This document shows, piece after piece, positions 1 to 9,569 of a stretch of DNA of 11,004 nucleotides (positions are counted from its first letter, which is position 1; each line of letters opens with the position of its first letter). The notes below the pieces were generated by a model, which was given only the letters and a program-made list of their open reading frames with translations, did no database searches and was not told the origin of the DNA. Source of the DNA: Verrucomicrobiales bacterium (GTDB lineage Bacteria > Verrucomicrobiota > Verrucomicrobiia > Verrucomicrobiales > DEV007). The DNA is taken from contig SLGN01000514.1 of the NCBI GenBank assembly GCA_007123695.1, positions 1 through 11,004 on the forward strand, in the 5' to 3' direction. The translations under genes were made by a program, and so were the position numbers.

Positions 1-1
1 A

Positions 2-319
2 ACGGCGCCCCTGCCCGCCGAGCTCGATGCGGGACCTCCTCCGCCGGGCCCGCCAGCGGCCGGGCCGGTGCTGCGGCGCTACCCCGCCCCCTGCCGCGCC
101 TCGGTGCAGTGGCGCGACGGGGAGCCGCTGCGGGTCGAATCGGCCCGCGTCTCGGGCGTGGTCATGGCCTGCTGCGGGCCGTGGCGCTCGGGCGGCGACT
201 GGTGGCACCGCGGCCGCGGCTGGGAACGGGTCGAGTGGGACGTCGAGCTGCTCAACCAAGGGCTCTTCCGCCTCGTTGGAAACGGGGAAGGCTGGAGCGT
301 GGAGGGATACTACGACTGA
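2..319 (+). CDS. imuB: ImuB C-terminal end (partial, 5' truncated by window)
   Basis: This is the 3' end of a gene read in the frame that starts at base 2, giving about 105 residues before TGA at 317-319. The visible part has a proline/alanine-rich linker followed by the pattern GPWRSGGDWW, then W-x-R-x-x-WDVEL, and ends in GYYD. That is the C-terminal signature (DUF6504-like) of ImuB, a catalytically inactive Y-family polymerase homologue. In characterised systems ImuB bridges ImuA/RecA, the beta clamp and DnaE2 in the damage-induced mutasome. Identification rests on this tail plus the dnaE2 gene starting 2 nt after the stop, which is the classical imuA-imuB-dnaE2 order. The polymerase-like core and clamp-binding motif lie upstream of the window, so neither they nor a LexA operator can be assessed. 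Confidence 0.85.
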   Translation, partial: TAPLPAELDAGPPPPGPPAAGPVLRRYPAPCRASVQWRDGEPLRVESARVSGVVMACCGPWRSGGDWWHRGRGWERVEWDVELLNQGLFRLVGNGEGWSVEGYYD

Positions 320-321
320 GC

Positions 322-3456
<3,135 letters not shown>

Positions 3457-3518
3457 ACGACCATGGAACAAAGACCCGCCCGCCGCCCATGGCAACCCTG
3501 CGAGTTTCTTCGCAAACC

Positions 3519-3614
3519 GTGAGAATTTACAACTAATTATAAAATTTATGAGAAAATTTCAGATTTGTGATTTCATTCTTGCAAAATTCACTATTTTCTT
3601 CTAATTTTGAACGT
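3519..3614 (+). promoter_or_regulatory. AT-rich promoter island with candidate -35/-10 upstream of the zinc-ribbon gene
   Basis: About 95 bp of strongly AT-rich sequence breaks an otherwise GC-rich window. It holds a sigma70-like pair: TTGCAA (3579-3584), a 17-bp spacer, then TAATTT (3602-3607). The predicted start of transcription, about 7 nt beyond the -10, falls at or next to ATG 3615, which implies a leaderless mRNA. A-tracts and T-tracts further upstream could act as an UP element. Assignment is by eye; other AT-rich hexamers nearby (for example TATAAA at 3538-3543, which has no good -35) cannot be excluded. Confidence 0.5.
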
Positions 3615-3851
3615 ATGACCAAGGAGAACGCCGCTTTAGCCGAACGAGCCAAAAGGGCCCGTCGCATCGTCAAGAACCCGACCCTCTACAAGGTTTGCTT
3701 CGGCTGCGATTCGATCGTGGCGAGCAAGGTCAACATCTGCCCGAACTGCCACGCCTACCGCTTCGAGTGCGACGAGGAATCGGTCGTGACCCAGGCGCGG
3801 GCCCTCTCCTCGCGCGAGCAGAATTCGGTCGTGGCCGAAGATCTTCTTTGA
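3615..3851 (+). CDS. Small zinc-ribbon protein of unknown function
   Basis: A 78-residue protein with a basic N-terminal helix (residues about 5-20, rich in A, K, R and E), then a four-cysteine ribbon: CFGC (Cys28, Cys31), ten residues, then CPNC (Cys42, Cys45), then an acidic C-terminal tail with one more Cys52. CxxC-x10-CxxC is a zinc-ribbon arrangement; I recognise no specific family or partner. ATG 3615 is preferred because the charged helix begins there and a promoter pair lies just upstream. An in-frame GTG at 3567 would add 16 mostly hydrophobic and polar residues encoded by the AT-rich promoter DNA and is less likely. No Shine-Dalgarno precedes ATG 3615; AAGGAG occurs just inside the coding sequence instead. 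The gene lies alone between dnaE2 and a candidate terminator. A role in nucleic-acid binding or translation is plausible for a basic ribbon protein, but that is only inference. Confidence 0.85.
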   Translation: MTKENAALAERAKRARRIVKNPTLYKVCFGCDSIVASKVNICPNCHAYRFECDEESVVTQARALSSREQNSVVAEDLL

Positions 3852-3924
3852 GCGCCGGGATGGTGAACGATTGCTTCGGCTAACCGCCCATCGGCCATCC
3901 CACATCCGGGAAACCGACCAGCCA

Positions 3925-3957
3925 GACGGCTTCGGCGGGGTGGAACCGTATTTTTTT
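3925..3957 (+). terminator. Weak candidate intrinsic terminator after the zinc-ribbon gene
   Basis: ACGG (3925-3928) can pair with CCGT (3946-3949), followed after one base by seven T (3951-3957). The stem is only 4 bp with a 17-nt loop, so hairpin stability is doubtful, although an alternative imperfect pairing of CCAGCC with GGGTGG exists in the same place. The T-run about 100 nt past the stop and the convergent layout support the call. Confidence 0.3.
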
Positions 3958-4013
3958 GAATTCCCTCCGCAAAGTGAAAGGCGGTGGCGCGTCGAATCGT
4001 AAAGACCGCCGCC

Positions 4014-4076
4014 ATGAAGAATCTCGCGCTGCTCCTCTTCTGCCTCTGGGTGATTCTCCGCGTGTTCGGTGCCTGA
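4014..4076 (+). CDS. Possible 20-residue hydrophobic micro-ORF
   Basis: ATG 4014 to TGA 4074-4076 encodes 20 residues: MKNL at the start, a leucine/phenylalanine/tryptophan-rich core with one Cys and one Arg, and FGA at the end. This is the composition of a single-pass membrane micropeptide. It lies between two candidate terminators, so it would need its own transcription. GGCGGT (3980-3985) can pair with ACCGCC (4005-4010) just before the start, a hairpin that could affect initiation. There is no good Shine-Dalgarno and no clear -10 box; TTGAAT (3956-3961) is a -35-like hexamer without a partner. A hydrophobic run of this length can occur by chance, so the call is tentative. Confidence 0.25.
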   Translation: MKNLALLLFCLWVILRVFGA

Positions 4077-4145
4077 TGCCTGAGGCCGGCAACGTTCCCG
4101 CGCCGGCGGGTTACGCTGTCATAGGCCGGCACGCGGTCCAACCCG

Positions 4146-4175
4146 AAAAAAACCGCATCTCCCGGCAAAGCGGTC
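4146..4175 (-). terminator. Intrinsic terminator candidate for the rpmB-clpS cluster
   Basis: Read on the minus strand, GACCGC (plus-strand 4175-4170), a 13-nt loop, and GCGGT (4156-4152) form a 5-bp stem with a possible wobble extension, running straight into seven T (4152-4146). A second small hairpin, GCAGG/CCTGC (4176-4188), lies immediately upstream. The site is 64-93 nt beyond the clpS stop, and no other gene intervenes on this strand. Confidence 0.5.
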
Positions 4176-4238
4176 GCAGGCCGCCTGCACTTCCCGATCC
4201 GAAGAAATCAATCGTCCAATTCTGTCTTGAACCCGGTA

Positions 4239-4523
4239 TCAGGTCTTCTTCATTGCGGCGAGGAGCTGATGGGACTGGAGCTGCTGCACGTACAGCTCGG
4301 CCCGCTCCCGCTCGCCCGACCACACCACCGAGCTGCCCCTTTTGTGCACCTCCAGCATCAGCGCCTCGGCTTTCTCGCGCGGGTAGCCGAAGACGCGCCT
4401 CAGCACCAAGGTGACGAAGCTCATTAGATTGACAGGGTCGTCGTAGACGATGACGTTCCACGGGCGGTCGAGGTCCGTGTCGGTTTCAGTCTCGGTCAGG
4501 ATAATTTCGTCGAGGTCCGGCAT
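4239..4523 (-). CDS. clpS: ATP-dependent Clp protease adaptor ClpS
   Basis: A 94-residue ClpS. An acidic flexible N-terminal extension (residues about 1-20, alternating E, T and D) precedes the folded core starting at PWNVIVYDDPVNLMSFV (21-37). Binding-pocket residues are recognisable: Asp28 and Asp29 at the E. coli NDD position, Met34, and His60 in LMLEVHKRG. The DDPVNLM form resembles actinobacterial ClpS more than the proteobacterial NDD form. ClpS docks on the N-domain of ClpA or ClpC and delivers N-degron substrates bearing Leu, Phe, Trp or Tyr to ClpP; the long acidic tail would enter the unfoldase. The start at 4523 is chosen because it gives standard length and begins 16 nt after the stop of the upstream gene; the same frame stays open further upstream but overlaps that gene. 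No Shine-Dalgarno is visible, so translational coupling is possible. Confidence 0.95.
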   Translation of the reverse strand: MPDLDEIILTETETDTDLDRPWNVIVYDDPVNLMSFVTLVLRRVFGYPREKAEALMLEVHKRGSSVVWSGERERAELYVQQLQSHQLLAAMKKT

Positions 4524-4539
4524 CGGGCGGGGTGCGGTT

Positions 4540-5175
4540 TCAAACGGCCCGCAAACGCGGACCGCCGCCTTCAAAATCGCCGCGATCCGCGCGGATCGCA
4601 AGCCACAGCTCCGGAAGCACGGCGGAGAAGGCATCGATCCCCGCATCCGCCCCTCCCGGCTCCTCGCTCCACGCCGTGCCGACCACGCCCGATTCGAACT
4701 CAAGCCAGGCGTAGGCGGCGAGTGTGGAGGCGAGCGGCAGATGGTAGAGAGCGCTTTGCAGGGCAAAAAGCACCGCGACATGGCCCGGCGACTCGTCGGC
4801 GGCGACGCGGTCGGCGAAGCCCGACCACTCGCGGTGCGCCCGCATCGCGGTCTTGCCCTCAAGAAAAGCGCGGCCGGCCGCGAGGCTGCGGTGGCGGCTC
4901 TCCGAGGCGAGACCGGCATCGACACGGCGGTCCACCGCGACAACTTCGGCGGGGCGCATCGCCGAGGCGAGAGCGTGGACCGAGACCAGGGCGGGTGCGA
5001 GAAGAGGCCGGAAGATGCCCGCGAGCCAATGCGCCCACGCCTCCTTGAGAGTTCGGGAAGACTCCCAGACGAAAGTGCAGGGGCCGGAAAGCTCCACCCC
5101 AAGGCGGGAGATGAAGCGACTCAGGGCGAGACCGTCGAGTTCGTCTGGCGCAGCGAGGCGGGGGGAGTCCGACAT
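4540..5175 (-). CDS. UreF-like helical protein, orphan (function unknown)
   Basis: A 211-residue, Ala/Leu-rich, mostly helical cytoplasmic protein with no signal peptide or membrane segment. Its pattern resembles the urease accessory protein UreF. LKEAWAHWLAGIFRPLLAPAL (43-63) matches the UreF W-L helix after its N-terminal loop. LASESRHRSLAAGRAFL (89-105) corresponds to the UreF segment typically written SRETAELR..GR.L. GHVAVLFALQSALYHLPLAS (131-150) and AAYAWLEFESGVVGTA (153-168) correspond to its C-terminal helices, including YAWLE-x-x-x. The N-terminal UreF motif (LP-x-G-x-F-x-x-S-x-G-L-E) is absent or degenerate, and no urease genes are in the window. It lies between rpmB (52-bp gap) and clpS (16-bp gap), consistent with one operon. 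True UreF is a nickel-loading GTPase partner of UreG; without urease genes, such a role is not supported here. The coding call is firm; the family call is by eye. Confidence 0.6.
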   Translation of the reverse strand: MSDSPRLAAPDELDGLALSRFISRLGVELSGPCTFVWESSRTLKEAWAHWLAGIFRPLLAPALVSVHALASAMRPAEVVAVDRRVDAGLASESRHRSLAAGRAFLEGKTAMRAHREWSGFADRVAADESPGHVAVLFALQSALYHLPLASTLAAYAWLEFESGVVGTAWSEEPGGADAGIDAFSAVLPELWLAIRADRGDFEGGGPRLRAV

Positions 5176-5227
5176 TCCGGATCGGATGAGATCGGGTCGG
5201 GCTCGCGGCGGCGTGGCCTCAGGGGGC

Positions 5228-5491
5228 CTAGATCAGACCGGCCTCCTTGAGAGTCTTGTAGGCACCGTTCTTGTCGATGGTCTTGAGACCCCGGGCGCTG
5301 ACGCGGACCCGGACGAACTTGCCGAGCTCGGGAACCCAGACGCGCTTCTGGCGCAGGTTCGGCTTGAACTGGCGCTTGACCGTCTTGGTGACGTGGCGAC
5401 CGATCCCGCCCTTTTTCTTGGCGCGACCGCTGCGATGGATCTTGCGACCGGTATTCACTTTCGCGCCGGTGATTTTGCAGAGTCTGGACAT
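5228..5491 (-). CDS. rpmB: 50S ribosomal protein L28
   Basis: An 87-residue L28. The hallmarks are MSRLCKITGAKVNTGRKIHRSG at the N-terminus, KRQFKPNLRQKRVWVPELGK (39-58), and VRVSARGLKTIDKNG (62-76). Between residues 21 and 37 there is a basic glycine-rich insertion, GRAKKKGGIGRHVTK, absent from the 78-residue E. coli protein. L28 is a small 23S rRNA-binding protein of the large subunit. ATG 5491 is chosen because MSRLCKITG is the conserved start; the open frame continues upstream to 5761 but that part is not L28-like. It is the first gene of the minus-strand cluster. No Shine-Dalgarno precedes it, and rpmG, its frequent neighbour elsewhere, is not present. Confidence 0.95.
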   Translation of the reverse strand: MSRLCKITGAKVNTGRKIHRSGRAKKKGGIGRHVTKTVKRQFKPNLRQKRVWVPELGKFVRVRVSARGLKTIDKNGAYKTLKEAGLI

Positions 5492-5730
5492 GGCTGGATT
5501 CGGTGTAGGATGGGTGCCGCAGCGGCGACTTTCGAGATCCGACGACCGAAGCCGGATCTGCGGGGTGGGGAATGTCTCCCGAATCGCGCCGCGGTCAAGG
5601 GAAAAGTCTTGCTGCGGCGTTCGCCAATCCTCTACGATGGCAAACATGACGAACGCAACGAAAATTCCCATTAGTCGCCATATGTTCAATTGTGTTTCCA
5701 CGGCAACCGGAACGAAGAATCCATGAAACA
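5492..5730. promoter_or_regulatory. Divergent intergenic region (rpmB versus propeller gene)
   Basis: These 239 bp separate two divergently transcribed genes and should carry promoters for both. The part from about 5620 to 5725 is relatively AT-rich. On the minus strand TTGAAC (5690-5685) with a 17-bp spacer leads to AATTTT, a poor -10, and TTGCCG slightly upstream leads to ATATGG; neither is convincing. On the plus strand I see no good pair. The short frames here (for example one encoding MGIFVAFVMFAIVEDW on the minus strand) are continuations of the rpmB frame rather than supported genes. Confidence 0.4.
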
Positions 5731-8571
5731 ATGACGGCAATTTCCTCCATGACGCCTCCATCCCTCCTCCGCTCGCTTTTCAACAACCTCCGCCTCTTTG
5801 CGGCTCTCGCCTGCGCGCTTTCGCTGCTTCCACCCGCCGGTGGCGAGGAAGAGGAAGAGTGGCTCCACCAGTCGCGCGAGCCCCTCATCGACCGAAAAGG
5901 TCAGCCTGCCTTCGAGGGGCGGCGCATCCTGCTCTCCTCGGACAGCTATCCCCGCGAAGCCGCCGCTTTCGCCGAGGAGCCTTCCCTGGAAGGCGCAGAC
6001 GGCGCGATCCGCATCCGCTTCGCCCTCGACCGGCCAGACGACGTGCTCGTGCGCGTCCTCGACGCCGAGGGCGAACCGCTGCGCGTGCTCGGCTGCGGGG
6101 TGCTGGGGCCGAACGCCCCCGAGCCCTTCCAGCCCGGCAGCCTGCGGCAGGAGATCCTCTGGGACGGGCTCGACGGGGAAGGGGAGCCGGCCCCGCCCGG
6201 CTGGCGCGTCGAGGTCGCCCTCGGCCTGGCGCCGCGTTTCGAGGGCTTCGTCCGGCACGAGCCGGAGCAACTGCTCTCCGAGATCGTCTGGCTGGAGGTC
6301 GATCCCGAAGGCCGCGTCTACGCCCAGGTCGGCACCGGGCGCAAGACCGACCGCAGCATGCTGCGCTACGACCGCGAGGGGCGCTACCTCGACATGCCCT
6401 ATCCCTCGAACCCCGAGACCCTGGAGTCGATGGACCGCCGCATCGAGGAGGTCTGGCCCTTCACCGCCCGCTTCGACGGACAGACCGTGCCGCACCGCCC
6501 CCGATCCTGGCCCTCCTTCGCGCCCTACAGCTCGGACTGGTCGATTCCCTACCCGATGCGCATCGCGGCGGACGGCACCGTCTACTTCGCCGAGTCCACC
6601 ACCGGCTTCCCCAACTGGTCGGCCGGCGAGGAGCCGCTGCGGATCTTCCGCACCCACATGGACCAGTTCTGGTTCCTCGAGATGATGCCGCTGATGTGGT
6701 CGATGGGGCCCTTCGTGATCGACGGCGAGGGCAGCGGCTACGTCGTGACCACCACCGCCGACCGCGCCACCGGCACCTACCCGAAGACGACCGAGGCGCT
6801 CAACGACCCCAGGGCGCCGGGCACGATCCGCAAGGTCGATCTCGCGACGGGGCAGTTGAAGGCCGATTTCGCCTACAACGGCCTGGAGAAGCTCGAGGAG
6901 AACAGCGCCTACCTCGGCACCACCCAGACGGTCGCCAACACCCGCGAGCTACCCGACTCGATCACCGGCCGCAGCGAGCCGAACCCCGAGGACGACAGCG
7001 ACTCGCGCTTCCTCGACCTCGTCGATCTCGCGGTCGATCCGGCGGGGCACCTCCTCGTCGCCGACGGCTGGCCGCGCCGGGTGAAGGTCTACGAGGGCAA
7101 CGGTCGCTACCTCGGCGAGTTCGGCGGGCTCGAGCACGAGGGGCGGCAGCGACGCTTCGCCGACCTGCGCGGCATCGACTGGGCGGAGGGGGGCTTCTAC
7201 CTTCTCGCCGTCTTCGAGGACGACCCGGAGCGCTCCCATTTGTTGAAATGCGGCGGCGAGATCCTCGAGCCCGAGGTGGTCTGGAGCGTGCCGTTCGACG
7301 CCAAGGCCCGCCATCTCGCGGTGGACCGCCACGCCGAGCGCCCCCTCGTCTGGGTCGGGATGGGCCACGGCCCCGCCAGCCTCAGCCGAGTGAGCGATCT
7401 CGGGGAGGAAGCCGGCGAGACCTTGCAGGCCGGCGGCACGCCCGAGGGCGTCCTGCGCTACCCGTGGAATTTCGCCGCCGCCTCCGACGGCACCCTCTAC
7501 GTCCACGACTTCGACCGCAAGGCGCTGGTGCGCCTCGACCCCTCGCGTGAGGACTGGCGCGAAACGCCGATCCACGGTGCTCCGATTTCGCTGATCGTCG
7601 ATGAGGCACGCGAGCGGCTGCTCGTCTCCTACTCGCTCGGCGAGCAGGGCAACTACAGCCCGCAGCGCATCGAGGAGGGCGGCTTCCTCAGCTTCGATGC
7701 CGCCTCGCTCGACCGGCAGGACTTCCGGCTCGAGTCCGTCTACGACCAGGAGACCCTCGCCGAGCGCGACCGCGTCTTCCAGCGCCGCACCGACGCCTAC
7801 TACCCGTGGGCGAAGACCTACGGCGGCCTCTTCGCCGGGATCGACCGCGACGGGTTCCTCTACGTGCGCGACGCCGAGCGCGGCGAGCGCTGGCACAAGG
7901 CCACCCCCACCGACGACAAGCCCCACGCCGGGGTCGTCCGCCGCTACCGGCCCGACGGCGGCATCGACGAGGAGGCCCACGCCCGGCTCTTCAACACCGG
8001 CGGAGGGGTCGCGATGGACTCTCGGGGCAATCTCTACGCCGTCGAGCTGCCGCGCGTGCCCTGGGGCAACGTGGTCCACGACTTCCAGGCCGCCATCGGA
8101 CACCGCGAGCTGGAGCAGGTGCCGTTGCCGACCCGCGGCGGGCGCCCGATCCGCACCCAGTCGGGCCTCGGCCACGTCGTGAAGATCGCGGCGGACGGGG
8201 GCGAGCGCGACAGCGAGGCCGAACTCTGGGCGCACCGCGGGGTCTCCGGCACCGGGGCCGGCGGCTGCTACTGCGACTGGCCCGACAATCACCTCGCCGT
8301 CGACGGCGCCGACCGCGTCTTCGCCGCCGACGTCGATCTGCACCACGTGAGGGTGCTCGACACCGCCGGCAACATGATCACGCGTGTGGGCCGCTGGGGC
8401 AACGCCGAGACCGCCCCCGACCCCGGAGGCGACGCGGGGGATCTCGGCTTCCGGCTCATCTACTGCCTCGCCGCCGCCGGCGACCGCCTCTACGTCGGCG
8501 ACAAGGACCTCCGCCGCCTCGCCGAGGTGCGGATGGACTACCGCGAGAGCCGACTCATTGCTGGCGAGTGA
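5731..8571 (+). CDS. Secreted NHL/beta-propeller protein with FlgD-like N-terminal domain
   Basis: About 946 residues. A signal peptide covers roughly residues 1-38: a positively charged start, hydrophobic LRLFAALACALSLLPPA, then a switch to EEEEE. Residues about 92-167 form an Ig-like, FlgD-type module (VRVLDAEGEPLRVLG, then WDGLDGEGEPAPPGWRVEV). The rest has repeated blades of the type 'VDPEGRVYAQVG', 'IAADGTVYFAES', 'VDPAGHLLVADG', 'MDSRGNLYAVE' and 'VDGADRVFAAD', i.e. NHL-like propeller strands. A CYC motif (Cys846, Cys848) precedes the last blade, which ends in GNMITRVGRWGN. There is no CxxCH, peptidase or hydrolase motif, so the protein is probably a binding or scaffold protein outside the cytoplasm. 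Start choice: ATG 5731 keeps a standard signal peptide; GTG 5692 and ATG 5749 are in-frame alternatives. It stands alone, with divergent rpmB upstream and a convergent neighbour downstream. Confidence 0.85.
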   Translation: MTAISSMTPPSLLRSLFNNLRLFAALACALSLLPPAGGEEEEEWLHQSREPLIDRKGQPAFEGRRILLSSDSYPREAAAFAEEPSLEGADGAIRIRFALDRPDDVLVRVLDAEGEPLRVLGCGVLGPNAPEPFQPGSLRQEILWDGLDGEGEPAPPGWRVEVALGLAPRFEGFVRHEPEQLLSEIVWLEVDPEGRVYAQVGTGRKTDRSMLRYDREGRYLDMPYPSNPETLESMDRRIEEVWPFTARFDGQTVPHRPRSWPSFAPYSSDWSIPYPMRIAADGTVYFAESTTGFPNWSAGEEPLRIFRTHMDQFWFLEMMPLMWSMGPFVIDGEGSGYVVTTTADRATGTYPKTTEALNDPRAPGTIRKVDLATGQLKADFAYNGLEKLEENSAYLGTTQTVANTRELPDSITGRSEPNPEDDSDSRFLDLVDLAVDPAGHLLVADGWPRRVKVYEGNGRYLGEFGGLEHEGRQRRFADLRGIDWAEGGFYLLAVFEDDPERSHLLKCGGEILEPEVVWSVPFDAKARHLAVDRHAERPLVWVGMGHGPASLSRVSDLGEEAGETLQAGGTPEGVLRYPWNFAAASDGTLYVHDFDRKALVRLDPSREDWRETPIHGAPISLIVDEARERLLVSYSLGEQGNYSPQRIEEGGFLSFDAASLDRQDFRLESVYDQETLAERDRVFQRRTDAYYPWAKTYGGLFAGIDRDGFLYVRDAERGERWHKATPTDDKPHAGVVRRYRPDGGIDEEAHARLFNTGGGVAMDSRGNLYAVELPRVPWGNVVHDFQAAIGHRELEQVPLPTRGGRPIRTQSGLGHVVKIAADGGERDSEAELWAHRGVSGTGAGGCYCDWPDNHLAVDGADRVFAADVDLHHVRVLDTAGNMITRVGRWGNAETAPDPGGDAGDLGFRLIYCLAAAGDRLYVGDKDLRRLAEVRMDYRESRLIAGE

Positions 8572-9536
8572 GGCGGTTCTGAGCGGTTCCCTTCGGTGTG
8601 GTCCTTGATGTGGTTGAGGACGCGCAGGTGGATGCGATGGATGATTTCGTCGGAGATCAGGCCCCAGTAGACTTCCGGCGAGATGCTGTGGGAATACCAG
8701 GTCGTGCCCTCCAGCAGGACCCGCCCGTCCTGCTCGGACAGCCGGAACTGGCCCCTTTCCGAAACCATGTGCCCGTGGAGATGGGGCGCGTCGAGGTCGC
8801 GGTGGATCGAGAACTCCTTCATCGGCGGCGGATTCTCGACGACGTCGAAGGAGAGCCGCCGGGGCGCATCCCATTCGGTGATCGGCTCGACAAAGCTGCC
8901 GGTGGAAAAGACGCAATGGCGGATCGCGCCCACCCCTTTCCCGTCGATCCGCGCCTTGATCGGGTAGGCGATCCCGAGGCGAAAGATCAGCCCGGGGGCC
9001 TCGGTGATCTCGGGAAAGGCGATCACCGCATCCCAAACCTCTTCGATGGGCGCATCGACGAGGACGGACGTCGTGACCTCGCGCACGGCGGGGCCGCTGC
9101 CTCCCGCAGCGTGCTCGAATCCGACGAGGAAGGGAAACGAGAGCGCGAGCATCGAGGCGATCCCCGTGCCCGCCGCTCCGCCGAGGGCGGTTCCGGCGAG
9201 CCGCCCGAGGGCCGTGCCGAACAAGGCCAGAAACAGGGCCAGCGGCAGGGCCATGACCAGACACACCAGCCCATCCAGCGCAAAGACCAGAATGAGTCCG
9301 CCGAGAACGAGGATGCTCTGGCACGACACGGCATAGGCGCCGCCGAAGCTCCGCTCTCTCCCGCAGCACCAGGCGAAGGAGGCGAGAAAGCCGACGAGGA
9401 CCGGCAGGCCGAGAAACAGGCTCCATCCGTATTGCTCGAACCCGCGGACCGAAAGCGCGGTGCCTCCGAGACCGACGAGCGCGGGCAAAAGGATCGCCAC
9501 GGCCTCTTTGTTGAGGAATTGCTGCAATCGCTTCAT
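8538..9536 (-). CDS. Membrane-anchored SRPBCC (START-like) domain protein
   Basis: A 332-residue protein in two halves. Residues about 12-143 contain four or so hydrophobic segments (about 12-29, 37-57, 72-106 possibly as two helices, and 120-143) separated by short loops. The cytosolic-type half (about 152-316) matches the SRPBCC/polyketide-cyclase fold: VTTSVLVDAPIEEVWDAVIAF at its first strand and helix, SFVEPITEWDAPRRLSFDV in the middle, GRVLLEGTTWYSHSISPEVYW, and a long C-terminal helix DEIIHRIHLRVLNHIKDH. SRPBCC domains bind hydrophobic ligands such as lipids, and a few are enzymes; the ligand here is unknown. The start at 9536 is chosen because the upstream frame is Pro/Arg-rich shadow; the ATG overlaps a tandem 17-bp repeat. 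The 3' end overlaps the convergent propeller gene by 34 bp. It has no same-strand neighbour in the window. Confidence 0.88.
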   Translation of the reverse strand: MKRLQQFLNKEAVAILLPALVGLGGTALSVRGFEQYGWSLFLGLPVLVGFLASFAWCCGRERSFGGAYAVSCQSILVLGGLILVFALDGLVCLVMALPLALFLALFGTALGRLAGTALGGAAGTGIASMLALSFPFLVGFEHAAGGSGPAVREVTTSVLVDAPIEEVWDAVIAFPEITEAPGLIFRLGIAYPIKARIDGKGVGAIRHCVFSTGSFVEPITEWDAPRRLSFDVVENPPPMKEFSIHRDLDAPHLHGHMVSERGQFRLSEQDGRVLLEGTTWYSHSISPEVYWGLISDEIIHRIHLRVLNHIKDHTEGNRSEPPHSPAMSRLSR

Positions 9537-9569
9537 TGTCGTAGCTCGAAAGTTGTCGTAGCTCGAAAG
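9536..9569 (-). repeat. Perfect 17-bp tandem repeat (two copies) overlapping the SRPBCC start codon
   Basis: TTGTCGTAGCTCGAAAG occurs at 9536-9552 and again, unchanged, at 9553-9569 on the plus strand. Read on the minus strand this is CTTTCGAGCTACGACAA twice, and the last A is the first base of the start codon ATG at 9536. The unit contains no Shine-Dalgarno. It may be a duplicated operator or 5'-UTR element, or a replication-slippage duplication. Confidence 0.9.

Larger units (their letters stand above)
3852..4238. other. 387-bp gene-poor region between convergent transcription units
   Basis: This stretch separates the plus-strand zinc-ribbon gene from the minus-strand clpS cluster. It contains a T7 run (3951-3957) and an A7 run (4146-4152), each next to a short inverted repeat and each oriented to terminate the nearer gene. 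Between them are a possible 20-codon hydrophobic ORF (4014-4076) and three copies of the palindrome GCCGGC (4085-4090, 4102-4107, 4125-4130). A longer inverted pair, GGGATGG (3857-3863) with CCATCCC (3895-3901), has a 31-nt loop and no T-run. No longer ORF here has a protein-like composition. Confidence 0.6.

Noticed and set aside
3499..3514. Small hairpin TGCGA/TCGCA after dnaE2 as a terminator
   Set aside because: Only 5 bp and no T-run follows on the plus strand.
3463..3522. 19-codon ORF just after dnaE2 (possible leader peptide)
   Set aside because: Arg/Pro-rich, no following attenuator or T-run, and a random short ORF is as likely.
4450..5250. Open frame of 266 codons on the plus strand opposite the UreF-like gene
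   Set aside because: Arg/Gly/Ala-rich shadow composition; the minus-strand frame has balanced helical composition and fits tightly between rpmB and clpS.
5492..5761. N-terminal extension of L28 in the open frame upstream of 5491
   Set aside because: The conserved L28 start MSRLCKITG is at 5491 and the upstream translation has no L28-like sequence.
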